32,100 nucleotides of DNA, taken from a virus. Position numbers and translations under genes: made by a program. Below, piece by piece: positions 24,965 to 32,019 of this stretch (within the stretch, counting starts at the first letter, position 1; every line of letters begins with the position of its first letter). Location: positions 1 through 32,100 of IMG/VR virus record IMGVR_UViG_3300021197_001863. One strand, given 5' to 3'. Below the pieces are notes generated by a model, which ran no database searches, was not told the DNA's origin, and saw nothing but the letters and a program-made list of their open reading frames with translations.

Positions 24965-25694
24965 TGAAGGTTTAAAAGCAGGGGACCTAGACGGTGTTGT
25001 CAGCAAAAAATTCTCAGTTGATCAATACAAATCAAAAATGGGTGAAGACAAGAATATTTTAGTTCTTGGATTTATAGTTGATGGATCTGCACCAGCAAAA
25101 GATCTTGAACGTTTCGCTGAAGTTGGTTACAAGAGTGTGCTAGATGCTGACGCTACTCCAGGAACGTTGGAAGATGGCAAACACAGAGTGTTCATAGAAT
25201 TTGCAAGAACACCAGAGGTGGTCGGACAAATCATTGCATTCTTAGAAGATTTAAAAAAATTAACAAACATAGACGAATTCACATACACCTATCATAAAGG
25301 AGAAAATCCAACTGTGGTTTCCGCAGACACAATGGGAGAAGCAATACCAACTACACCCGAAGCATATGAACAAAGGATCAACGAAATGAAAGTAAGTGAA
25401 GCAAGGCATTTCTTTGACAAGTATGACATGATGGAATGCAGGATAGCAGAAAACATAATGACAGTGAAGAAAACAGGTGCTGGACACGATCTAAAATTTG
25501 AACTGCATAAGTTTGGACCAACAAATGAAATAATCAAAGAAGCAAAAGCATTCAAGATAGACATGGATTCGATTGCGGAATGCACACACCTTACAAAATA
25601 CTTCGGACCATACGACATCACAAAAACAAACGAGAACCAATTCATCTTCACAAAGGGCGATCAATCTGCTCTAGTAAGCAAAAGCGGCTGGTAA
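24951..25694 (+). CDS. Conserved T4-like marine phage protein of unknown function (247 aa)
   Basis: This acidic, soluble 247-residue protein starts inside the previous gene's end. The N-terminal half includes FSVDQYKSKMGEDKN and PAKDLERFAEVGYKSVLDAD, followed by RVFIEFARTPEVVGQIIAFL; the C-terminal half includes THLTKYFGPYD and FIFTKGDQSALV. It lies near the clamp loader and has about the length of sliding clamp gp45, but I see no clamp-like sequence, so I do not call it gp45. From memory, similar proteins recur in cyanomyoviruses and are probably virion-associated. Function unknown. Confidence 0.65.
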   Translation: MKLVNEGLKAGDLDGVVSKKFSVDQYKSKMGEDKNILVLGFIVDGSAPAKDLERFAEVGYKSVLDADATPGTLEDGKHRVFIEFARTPEVVGQIIAFLEDLKKLTNIDEFTYTYHKGENPTVVSADTMGEAIPTTPEAYEQRINEMKVSEARHFFDKYDMMECRIAENIMTVKKTGAGHDLKFELHKFGPTNEIIKEAKAFKIDMDSIAECTHLTKYFGPYDITKTNENQFIFTKGDQSALVSKSGW

Positions 25695-25713
25695 TATAAT
25701 ACACGCACTTATT

Positions 25714-25721
25714 GATAAATA
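25714..25721 (+). promoter_or_regulatory. T4-type late promoter motif (GATAAATA)
   Basis: GATAAATA lies five bases before ATG 25727 of the peptidase gene. No Shine-Dalgarno is present, the same geometry as at 24477. Confidence 0.65.
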
Positions 25722-25726
25722 ATTGT

Positions 25727-26188
25727 ATGAGATTAAGTGCAAACTTCACACTAGCGGAATTCACGAAAAGTCAGACAGCGACACGAAAAGGTCTTGATAA
25801 CACACCAGGCGAAGAACACCTAGCAAACGCAAAAGAATTATTTGCCAACGTGGTGCAAAAGGTCAGAGAGAACTTTGGCGTGACAGTGATCAACTCAGGA
25901 TACAGAGGGCCTGCACTGAACGAAGCAGTAGGTGGTTCAAGTAAATCACAACACTGCAAAGGCGAAGCAGTTGATATAGAATGTCCAGGCACAGGCAACT
26001 ATGATGTGGCCAAATGGATCTCAGAAAACTGTGACTTCGACCAATTGATATTAGAATTCTACACACCAGGCATACCTGACTCGGGTTGGGTACACGTTTC
26101 TTACAAGTCAGAAGGCAACCGAAAAAGCATACTGACTGCCATGAAGGAAAATGGTAAAACTGTTTACAAACCTGGTTTGATCCAATAG
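25727..26188 (+). CDS. M15 (VanY/peptidase M15A-like) peptidase, probable endolysin
   Basis: This 153-residue single-domain zinc peptidase matches peptidase M15A. SGYRGPALNEAVGGSSKSQH ends at H76, D83 is in GEAVDIE and H123 in GWVHVSY; these three are the zinc ligands. M15 phage enzymes cut peptide stems or cross-links of peptidoglycan. It has no signal peptide or holin fusion, so release would need a holin that I do not see in this window. The start is ATG 25727; an in-frame TTG five codons upstream is ignored. Under a late promoter it fits an endolysin; a virion-maturation hydrolase is the alternative. Confidence 0.8.
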   Translation: MRLSANFTLAEFTKSQTATRKGLDNTPGEEHLANAKELFANVVQKVRENFGVTVINSGYRGPALNEAVGGSSKSQHCKGEAVDIECPGTGNYDVAKWISENCDFDQLILEFYTPGIPDSGWVHVSYKSEGNRKSILTAMKENGKTVYKPGLIQ

Positions 26189-26214
26189 ACAAACTGACTT
26201 ACAGAATGTATACT
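26186..26214 (+). promoter_or_regulatory. Sigma70-type promoter upstream of the cargo cassette
   Basis: TAGACA (26186-26191), a 17-base spacer and TATACT (26209-26214) with TG just before it. The TAG of the -35 is the stop codon of the M15 gene, the same arrangement as before uvdE. The -10 ends ten bases before ATG 26225. Confidence 0.6.
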
Positions 26215-26224
26215 AACTATCAGT

Positions 26225-26746
26225 ATGCATAAAAAAATTAATTTAGATGTAGATTATACACATTTCCTGTCACATGAAATACCTAAAGGGACCACATGTA
26301 TAGCACACCAACTGGTTGAACTCAAAGACATACATGAAAAATTTCCAGGCGGCTTCCCTCAAACATATCAATTAGCCAACACTACCATACATCAGAAGTT
26401 CTGGGATAAGGATGAATGCGATTACGATGAGCTAGGAGAAAAACTAGGTATAGAAGCCGTGACAGTCAGCACCATCATGCAACCTCCAGGTAATGTGATA
26501 CCACTTCACAGAGATACATTCTATAAGATTAAGGTTGCGTATCCTGAAGACAAAAGAACAATAGTGAGATGTAACATATATCTCGAGGATTGGAAAGCAG
26601 GACACTACGTACAGTATCAAGACAACGTAGATATACATTGGACGCAGGGCAGTGGACATATGTGGGACAGTGAAGTATTGCACATAGGTGCCAACGCCGG
26701 CATGGAAAACAAGTACACACTGCAAATCAGTGGTTTCCTAAAATAA
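26225..26746 (+). CDS. 2OG-Fe(II) oxygenase-like protein 1
   Basis: This 173-residue protein has the facial-triad pattern of Fe(II)/2-oxoglutarate oxygenases: H95-R-D97 (VIPLHRDTFY) and H153 (EVLHIGANAG), in a double-stranded beta-helix context (TVSTIMQPPG, RTIVRCNIYLED, YTLQISGF). It resembles aspartyl/asparaginyl hydroxylase-type proteins frequent in marine phages. It is the first gene of the cargo cassette, after a sigma70-type promoter, and ends directly before the next ATG (TAA then ATG). Substrate unknown; it could act on a protein, nucleotide or small molecule. Confidence 0.75.
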   Translation: MHKKINLDVDYTHFLSHEIPKGTTCIAHQLVELKDIHEKFPGGFPQTYQLANTTIHQKFWDKDECDYDELGEKLGIEAVTVSTIMQPPGNVIPLHRDTFYKIKVAYPEDKRTIVRCNIYLEDWKAGHYVQYQDNVDIHWTQGSGHMWDSEVLHIGANAGMENKYTLQISGFLK

Positions 26747-27676
26747 ATGACTACAAGGTATACAGACCTTCCAGACAACAAAGATAAACCGTTCGGAGGA
26801 GCCTACAGTGTGCATGATATAGAAACTTGCCAGACAAGGGATGATGCGGTCAAAGAATACATATCCAATCAATCACTGTTGGACAACGAAGAAATCAAGA
26901 GCAAATATGTGCAGACATATAAAAAATGGATGTTCGCCACACACCCAAAAATCAAAGGGTGGGAGGACTACAACGAACTGTGTTTCACACAAGGCACAAC
27001 AGAATCTTTCGCTCAATTTTACTTGCGTTTCAAGGGCTCTAAAAGGCTAAGATTGGCCAAGGGAGAGTATTTCTACAATCAGATGATGAAAGGACTATGG
27101 TTCAAGGAAAAATTCGCATGGCTTGATGAGGACGAAATTAAACCCAATGACGTTGTGTTAATAAGCACACCGTTTTCCGACACAGGTGCAGTGCCAGACT
27201 ATCTAGAAAAGTTATTAACAGAATGTGATAAAAACAATGTACCGGTCATGCTTGATCTTGCGTATGTAAGTCTATCCGTCGATCAGCAATTGGATCTCTC
27301 ACATCAATGTATCGAATATGTGGTGTCGTCGCTGTCAAAAGTTTTTCCTGTAGAGTTACACAGGATCGGTATACGTATGCAGAGAAAGAAATTTGAAGAT
27401 CAACTGTACGTGATCAATGAAAAAAATTACAATTACATCAACGTTATGAGTGCATACGTAGGAACCAAACTTATGGAAAAATATCCTGCAGATTACATAT
27501 ACAAAAAATATAGACAGGTGCAGTTAGACATGTGTAACAAGTTAAATGTAGAAGCGTCGCCGTGTGTGTACTTTGGCATAGACAAACAGGGACAGTTTCC
27601 GGACTACAATCGTGGAACAGAATCAAATAGACTGTGTTTTTCTAGAGTATGGGACGGGAGAATGAAGGATGAGTGA
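26747..27676 (+). CDS. Divergent PLP aminotransferase-like protein 2 (fold type I)
   Basis: This 309-residue paralogue of the protein at 20368 carries LCFTQGTTESFAQFYLR, an NPTG-equivalent STPFSDTG (140-147), VMLDLAYVS with D170 for the pyridine-N Asp, and SSLSKVFPVELHRIGIR with K198 as likely PLP lysine and R206. The C-terminus includes EKYPADYIYKKYRQ, shared with its paralogue. It is shorter than typical class I enzymes (about 400 residues). In the cassette it could supply an amine for the amidinotransferase two genes downstream. The small size and altered NPTG mean activity is not assured. It overlaps the next gene by eight bases. Confidence 0.65.
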   Translation: MTTRYTDLPDNKDKPFGGAYSVHDIETCQTRDDAVKEYISNQSLLDNEEIKSKYVQTYKKWMFATHPKIKGWEDYNELCFTQGTTESFAQFYLRFKGSKRLRLAKGEYFYNQMMKGLWFKEKFAWLDEDEIKPNDVVLISTPFSDTGAVPDYLEKLLTECDKNNVPVMLDLAYVSLSVDQQLDLSHQCIEYVVSSLSKVFPVELHRIGIRMQRKKFEDQLYVINEKNYNYINVMSAYVGTKLMEKYPADYIYKKYRQVQLDMCNKLNVEASPCVYFGIDKQGQFPDYNRGTESNRLCFSRVWDGRMKDE

Positions 27677-28781
27677 TCCCTACTTTTATGATCAATGGCA
27701 GAACAATACATTAACTTTCAACATAGAAAAATACAATTTTCCACACTTGATCTTAAATGTGATCAAAGAAAAATTTCCTAATGTCTTATCATTAGAAACA
27801 ATTCACCAAGCGGTAGAACCATCACACATATCTGAACTATGTTTGTATGTGCAAAAAGCATTTGGCAGAAAAGAATACATGGTATTGTTCGATCAGTTTG
27901 CAGAAGAATACATAGCACCAAAATTAAAAGGCAGGCATTACTTGATTAAAAGGCAACCAACACTAAATTGTGTTATCCCTAATCAGGTTAAACATGCAAG
28001 AAGGCTTCCGTTCCATCAAGGAATATTTTATAACAACGGTAAAGGAATGGCAACAATGTGGATGCCATTGACCAAAGCATTTGGCACTAATACTATGTAC
28101 ATTGCCAACTTAGAAGACAGTAGAAATTTAACAAAAGAAGTAATAGACCAAAAATTAAGCCTAGACAAGTTTGAAGAAAAGTGCCTACAGATATGTAGCC
28201 CTGTTGAAAAATCACCAGGCGAGGTGCACCTTTTCACACAAGAGCATATACACGGCAATCTGAACAATGAGACTGGAGTCACACGATGTGCAATAGATTG
28301 GCATGTGCTTCCAGAAGGTGAGGAATACAATGGACGAGAGCCCGGAGGCTTTTTCCGATTGCCTGGAGATCATGAGCAATCTGACCATACAGATTATACA
28401 GGAAAAACTTTTATCTCGTATGTTGGAAATAATAGTAGGTATGATAAAAAAATTCCTATACATTTCCAACGTAAAGTAATCGACGAATACTGCAAAAGTA
28501 AAGGCATTGTTAACAGCGGTGTCCAATTCGAAAATGAATTTTTAGTCTGGCTACCTATACTAGAACACTATATCCAACAAAGAATACACGGAATTGTTAT
28601 GTTAAGCATACACAGTCTACCAAACGATAAAGCAAGGACCAACGAGCTATTGCACATGGCAATAGAAAACAATGTACAGTTACATTTTGCCAATGAGTTC
28701 TGTACACTCAAAGCACAGGAGGACCTAGACCGCATACAAACTTACTTGTCCTTTTCTCCTACTAAAGAAGGAACACAATGA
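27669..28781 (+). CDS. 2OG oxygenase (HxG variant) fused to sporadic carbohydrate cluster (LIC12192-like) domain
   Basis: This 370-residue two-domain protein joins families I recall as TIGR04324 and TIGR04323. Residues about 1-235 resemble the sporadic-carbohydrate-cluster 2OG-Fe(II) oxygenase: RLPFHQGIFYNN, then MWMPLTKAFGTNTMYI, then IHGNLNNETGVTRCAIDW (H195, R206). The iron site reads H116-Q-G118 where HxD is expected, as in Fe/2OG halogenases. Residues about 246-364 resemble the LIC12192-type domain (FISYVGNNSRYDKKIPIHFQ, then IHGIVMLSIHSLPNDKARTN, then LHFANE). In bacteria these two families are usually separate neighbouring genes in surface-polysaccharide clusters. The gene is AT-rich by eye. 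It overlaps the amidinotransferase by four bases. Substrate unknown. Confidence 0.65.
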   Translation: MSDPYFYDQWQNNTLTFNIEKYNFPHLILNVIKEKFPNVLSLETIHQAVEPSHISELCLYVQKAFGRKEYMVLFDQFAEEYIAPKLKGRHYLIKRQPTLNCVIPNQVKHARRLPFHQGIFYNNGKGMATMWMPLTKAFGTNTMYIANLEDSRNLTKEVIDQKLSLDKFEEKCLQICSPVEKSPGEVHLFTQEHIHGNLNNETGVTRCAIDWHVLPEGEEYNGREPGGFFRLPGDHEQSDHTDYTGKTFISYVGNNSRYDKKIPIHFQRKVIDEYCKSKGIVNSGVQFENEFLVWLPILEHYIQQRIHGIVMLSIHSLPNDKARTNELLHMAIENNVQLHFANEFCTLKAQEDLDRIQTYLSFSPTKEGTQ

Positions 28782-29839
28782 AAAGTATAGTATCAAGTCA
28801 TAATGACTGGGATCCTCTTGAAGAATGTTTTGTAGGTACGGCTACCCACGCTAGGTTTCCAACACTGGATCGCAGTACACATTCGTTTTGCTTCACTACA
28901 GAAAAGTATGACGACATATCTGGTATAGAAGGACCAGTTGATGAAAAAATAATCAACGAGTCCAACGAGGATCTCGACAAACTTGCTGAAACATTAACAG
29001 GACTGGGCGTTAAGGTTAGGCGTCCTACTGCTCAAGATCATTCAAAAATCTTTAGTACACCGGAGTGGACAACAACAGGATACCAGACATATTCCTGTAG
29101 AGATCTACTATTGCCCCTGGACAATCTCATAATAGACTGTGCATCACCATTGAGAAGTAGATATTTTGAAACACGGGCATACCGGGAATTTTTATACGAA
29201 GTCATGCACAATGGCACAGAGTGGGTATCGGCACCCAAACCTATACTACCTGATGAGATATATCAAGTAGAAAATCTAGGAGACCCGTCGACTCGTAATC
29301 TTGAAATAGTGTTTGACTCTCCAAACGTGGTGAGGCTAGGCAATGACTTGTTGTTCCAGGTCAGTAACTCCGGCACAGAACTAGGTGCACAATGGTTGAA
29401 AACAATACTAGAACCAAGAGGTTACAGAATACACATGGCAGATAAGTTTTATGCATTCGCTCATTTCGATAGCACAGTTCTACCGTTACGTCCTGGACTG
29501 GTACTGTTCAATGGTGACCGATTGAATCCAGACAGGTATCCAAAGATATTTGATAAATGGGATAAGATATTTTTCCCAGGAGACAAAATTGTTGACGTAG
29601 GTTGTGCATTACCTAACGGAGTCACAACCACTTCACCTTACATAGGACTGAATTTTTTCAGCGTCAATGAGAACTTGGTTGTCTGTGATAAGAATCAAAC
29701 ACACCTTCGTAGAGAACTAGATAAGCACGGTATAGAAAGTATAGGTCTCGAGATGAGGCATGCTAGAGCAATGGCCGGAGGCTTCCATTGTGTGACACTA
29801 GACACCAAACGTAAAGGATCTCGTCAGGATTATTTCTAA
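28778..29839 (+). CDS. Amidinotransferase (AGAT/StrB-like)
   Basis: This 353-residue protein belongs to the guanidino-group-modifying (AGAT/arginine deiminase) superfamily. It transfers or hydrolyses the amidino group of arginine through a Cys. The triad is intact: D180 in VFDSPNVVRLGND, H229 in FAHFDSTVLPLRPG, and C338 in GGFHCVTLDTKRKG. The 49-residue spacing between Asp and His equals that of human AGAT as I recall it. LLFQVSNSGTELGAQWL and GLNFFSVNENLVV also match AGAT landmarks. The Shine-Dalgarno AAGAAGGA precedes the start. It ends the cassette, three bases from the convergent gene. The amine acceptor is unknown: an amino sugar, amino acid or nucleobase are all possible. Confidence 0.85.
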   Translation: MKSIVSSHNDWDPLEECFVGTATHARFPTLDRSTHSFCFTTEKYDDISGIEGPVDEKIINESNEDLDKLAETLTGLGVKVRRPTAQDHSKIFSTPEWTTTGYQTYSCRDLLLPLDNLIIDCASPLRSRYFETRAYREFLYEVMHNGTEWVSAPKPILPDEIYQVENLGDPSTRNLEIVFDSPNVVRLGNDLLFQVSNSGTELGAQWLKTILEPRGYRIHMADKFYAFAHFDSTVLPLRPGLVLFNGDRLNPDRYPKIFDKWDKIFFPGDKIVDVGCALPNGVTTTSPYIGLNFFSVNENLVVCDKNQTHLRRELDKHGIESIGLEMRHARAMAGGFHCVTLDTKRKGSRQDYF

Positions 29840-29842
29840 TCC

Positions 29843-30955
29843 TTATTTTAGATTTTGGAATTCCGTAGGCAACTCGTCTATCTGCCTGACTATTTCACTA
29901 GAAATATCATTATGTAGATTTTTAGCCAGTTGGAAATTATGAAAAGTATCCTCTCCCTGTAGGTCCTGCCAGGATTGTGCCCAATCCTTGTTCTTTGTCA
30001 TTTGGGAGTAGAATAGTATCTCTCGACAGTATCTCTTTACAACATCCTGCAGTGACTCATTAGGTCTCCTGTTCATATTATTTTTGAAACGGAATCCCCA
30101 TTCTTTCATTTGTTGTGCTTCGGCATCTGCCCATATGGGCAACACAGGAGCAGTCGAAGTAAAACATTGGAGATGCTTCTCCGCGATGCCCCAGTGTACA
30201 TAATGATCATAAAAAACGTCTCGATCCATTGCCACAAAAAAATGACATTTGTTAAGACATTTGTTTAGGATGGATAGATTACGTTTATGATCAAACCTTA
30301 CATACTCTCCGCTGAGGTGACCTTGGTTCAAATCTTTTATGACCCTGTTTATACCAAGTGCATCATCTGGGTATGTTCTATCATTGGCTTTGATTTCGGG
30401 CATACCATACAAAGCGTTATCCAGAGCTCCAAGCTCTTTCAACATCATCAGTAAATGTGGCCCTGGGCCAATAGGATTGCTGGCCATGATCATGAATGAG
30501 TGTTCCATGTCATCGACCTTTCTGTGAAAGACCGGCGCTACTCCGCTCTCACTGAACATCTTGGAATATTGGTAGGCCATTGAATGTGTGTGTATGACTC
30601 TGACATTGTCGGGTACCGGCACCACTGATCTTATTTTTTCAAATGTCACTATCAAACGTGGTTTGCCTGTACGAACACAGGCTTGGTATAATTGTTCTAT
30701 ATGGCTGTCTAGAGATCCAGGCCCTAAATAGATGACAGGATTGCTCTCTACTGTATCATTTAATACATCTTTGTTCCAAATATACCAAAGCAAACTACTT
30801 GTGGGGGTTAAAAGGGGTCTGGCACCAAATCTAGCGTTGATAAACGGTACCGGATTGGCCCACTTAGGATTAATGTTATCCCATTCTGTTTCCCAAGGTC
30901 TCACTTCGAAGGGTTTTTCAAGCCTTTCTACTGCAATATTATTAGGAATGTTCAT
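29843..30955 (-). CDS. Glycosyltransferase-like protein of unknown function (370 aa)
   Basis: This minus-strand gene is convergent with the amidinotransferase. The start is ATG 30955 (a TTG one codon before is ignored). The N-terminal half has a Rossmann-like stretch (VIYLGPGSLDSHIEQLY, then KPRLIVTFEKIRSVV). The C-terminal segment DVFYDHYVHWGIAEKHLQCF leading to PVLPIWADAEAQQM resembles the D...TEK...F..P motif and following GF of GT10/fucosyltransferase-like phage proteins. That resemblance is weak. It could be the transferase that uses a product of the cassette on the opposite strand; no evidence beyond position. It is read divergently from the spanin gene (33 bases apart). Confidence 0.55.
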   Translation of the reverse strand: MNIPNNIAVERLEKPFEVRPWETEWDNINPKWANPVPFINARFGARPLLTPTSSLLWYIWNKDVLNDTVESNPVIYLGPGSLDSHIEQLYQACVRTGKPRLIVTFEKIRSVVPVPDNVRVIHTHSMAYQYSKMFSESGVAPVFHRKVDDMEHSFMIMASNPIGPGPHLLMMLKELGALDNALYGMPEIKANDRTYPDDALGINRVIKDLNQGHLSGEYVRFDHKRNLSILNKCLNKCHFFVAMDRDVFYDHYVHWGIAEKHLQCFTSTAPVLPIWADAEAQQMKEWGFRFKNNMNRRPNESLQDVVKRYCREILFYSQMTKNKDWAQSWQDLQGEDTFHNFQLAKNLHNDISSEIVRQIDELPTEFQNLK

Positions 30956-30972
30956 CAAGCGTAATTATCATC

Positions 30973-30980
30973 AATAAATA
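30973..30980 (+). promoter_or_regulatory. T4-type late promoter motif (AATAAATA)
   Basis: AATAAATA lies eight bases before ATG 30989 of the inner-spanin-like gene, with no Shine-Dalgarno. It sits in the 33-base gap between divergent starts. Confidence 0.6.
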
Positions 30981-30988
30981 CACACATA

Positions 30989-31462
30989 ATGTTTTCAACA
31001 ATAAAAATGGCGATCGCAATTATGTTAATCACCGGCATAGCGGGTGCGGGTGTGTACGTGATGAAACTACGGGCGGACAACGCCACACTGAAAGCCAACC
31101 AAATAGAATTAGAGAAAGGCATTGAAGCACAGACAAAGTTAATAGAACAACAGAAAGTGGACTTCGAGGCCATAATGGAGAGCAACAAGAAACTTAACAC
31201 TCTAGTGATGACTTTCAAGAAAGACCTAGACGAGTTGGACAAGCGTTTCAACAAGAAGAAAAGAGACGTTGGTAAATTGGCCATAGAAAGATCCAAATCC
31301 GTTGAACGTGTGATAAACAAAGGTTCGGCTGAAGCAACTAGATGTGTGGAACTGGCCAGTGGCGCAGAAAGAACAGAAGCAGAAATCAAAGCAACAAAGA
31401 AATCGGAGATAAACACGATGTGCCCAAGCCTGGCAAATCCTAATTTTGTACCTTATGAATAA
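30989..31462 (+). CDS. Inner spanin-like (Rz-like) protein
   Basis: This 157-residue protein has one N-terminal transmembrane segment (about residues 5-25, MAIAIMLITGIAGAGVYVM) and then a long Lys/Glu-rich coiled coil (about 28-110, e.g. LEKGIEAQTKLIEQQKVDFE). Topology and length match Rz i-spanins, which with an outer-membrane lipoprotein breach the outer membrane in the last lysis step. A lipoprotein gene overlaps its end by eight bases, as in Rz/Rz1. The cysteines near the C-terminus (ATRCVELAS, INTMCPS) could form disulfides. Late promoter upstream. An unrelated membrane coiled-coil protein is the alternative. Confidence 0.65.
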   Translation: MFSTIKMAIAIMLITGIAGAGVYVMKLRADNATLKANQIELEKGIEAQTKLIEQQKVDFEAIMESNKKLNTLVMTFKKDLDELDKRFNKKKRDVGKLAIERSKSVERVINKGSAEATRCVELASGAERTEAEIKATKKSEINTMCPSLANPNFVPYE

Positions 31463-31817
31463 AATTTTAGCAGTAGCATTGATATTATTACTCACAGGAT
31501 GTAGCATAGGCGGAGAGAAGAGGATCAAACTGTTTGCGGTTGAAGAGCCAAGACAGAAGTTGAACCTACCAGATCCAATGCCATTGACACTGGAAGACAT
31601 CCGTTGGATAATAATCACAAGTGAGAACGCACAAGAGGTTTTCAAGAAGTTGGAAGAGCAGGGAATAGACCCTGTGTTGTTTGGATTGACTGACAAGGAC
31701 TACGAGATGTTGGCCAAGAACTTCGCACAGATAAGACAGAAATTACAGGAAACAAATAGTCTCCTGGAAGAGTACAAGAAATATTACGAGGGAGAAGAGA
31801 ATGCAGACAGTAATTAA
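31455..31817 (+). CDS. Lipoprotein, probable outer spanin (Rz1-like)
   Basis: The start is ATG 31455, inside the end of the inner-spanin-like gene. A lipoprotein signal is clear: MNKILAVALILLLTGCS with lipobox L13-T14-G15-C16. Residues 16-60 are extended, and residues about 85-115 form a charged helix (AQIRQKLQETNSLLEEYKKY). Lipobox, size and partial overlap with a membrane coiled-coil gene fit an o-spanin, although at 120 residues it is longer than classical Rz1 and less proline-rich. Secretion of an ordinary lipoprotein is the alternative. It overlaps the ACP gene by 17 bases. Confidence 0.65.
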   Translation: MNKILAVALILLLTGCSIGGEKRIKLFAVEEPRQKLNLPDPMPLTLEDIRWIIITSENAQEVFKKLEEQGIDPVLFGLTDKDYEMLAKNFAQIRQKLQETNSLLEEYKKYYEGEENADSN

Positions 31818-32019
31818 AGTAATAGCAGAACATCTAGATGTTGCAGAGAGCAAGGTTACACCAGAAGCACACCTAGTTGATGATCTAGGTGCAGATCCAT
31901 TTGACACAATAGAACTAGTGATACAAGTGGAAAAAGCGACAGGTGTAAAAATATCAGAGGACGACGGTGACAAAGTCCAAACAGTACAGGATCTAATCAA
32001 CCTAGTGGAGAAAAAATAA
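31801..32019 (+). CDS. Acyl carrier protein homologue with Pro at the Ser attachment site
   Basis: This 72-residue protein is clearly ACP-like: VIAEHLDVAESKVTPEAHLV, then DDLGADPFDTIELVIQVEKA, acidic and four-helical in pattern. The conserved DSL motif, whose serine carries phosphopantetheine, reads D32-P33-F34. The serine codon is CCA, one base from TCA. The rest of the fold is well kept and the frame is open, so it is not decaying. It cannot be acylated in the normal way. It could act as an ACP mimic for host partners, a decoy, or a structural subunit. Its start lies in the preceding gene, with GGGAG just upstream. Confidence 0.85.
   Translation: MQTVIKVIAEHLDVAESKVTPEAHLVDDLGADPFDTIELVIQVEKATGVKISEDDGDKVQTVQDLINLVEKK

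Noticed and set aside
24951-25694. Sliding clamp gp45, suggested by position near the clamp loader and similar length
   Set aside because: No recognisable gp45 or PCNA sequence pattern; it pairs with the 24491 gene behind a late promoter.
25695-25700. TATAAT just upstream of the M15 gene as a sigma70 promoter
   Set aside because: No -35 element at 15-19 bases upstream; the late motif at 25714 fits better.
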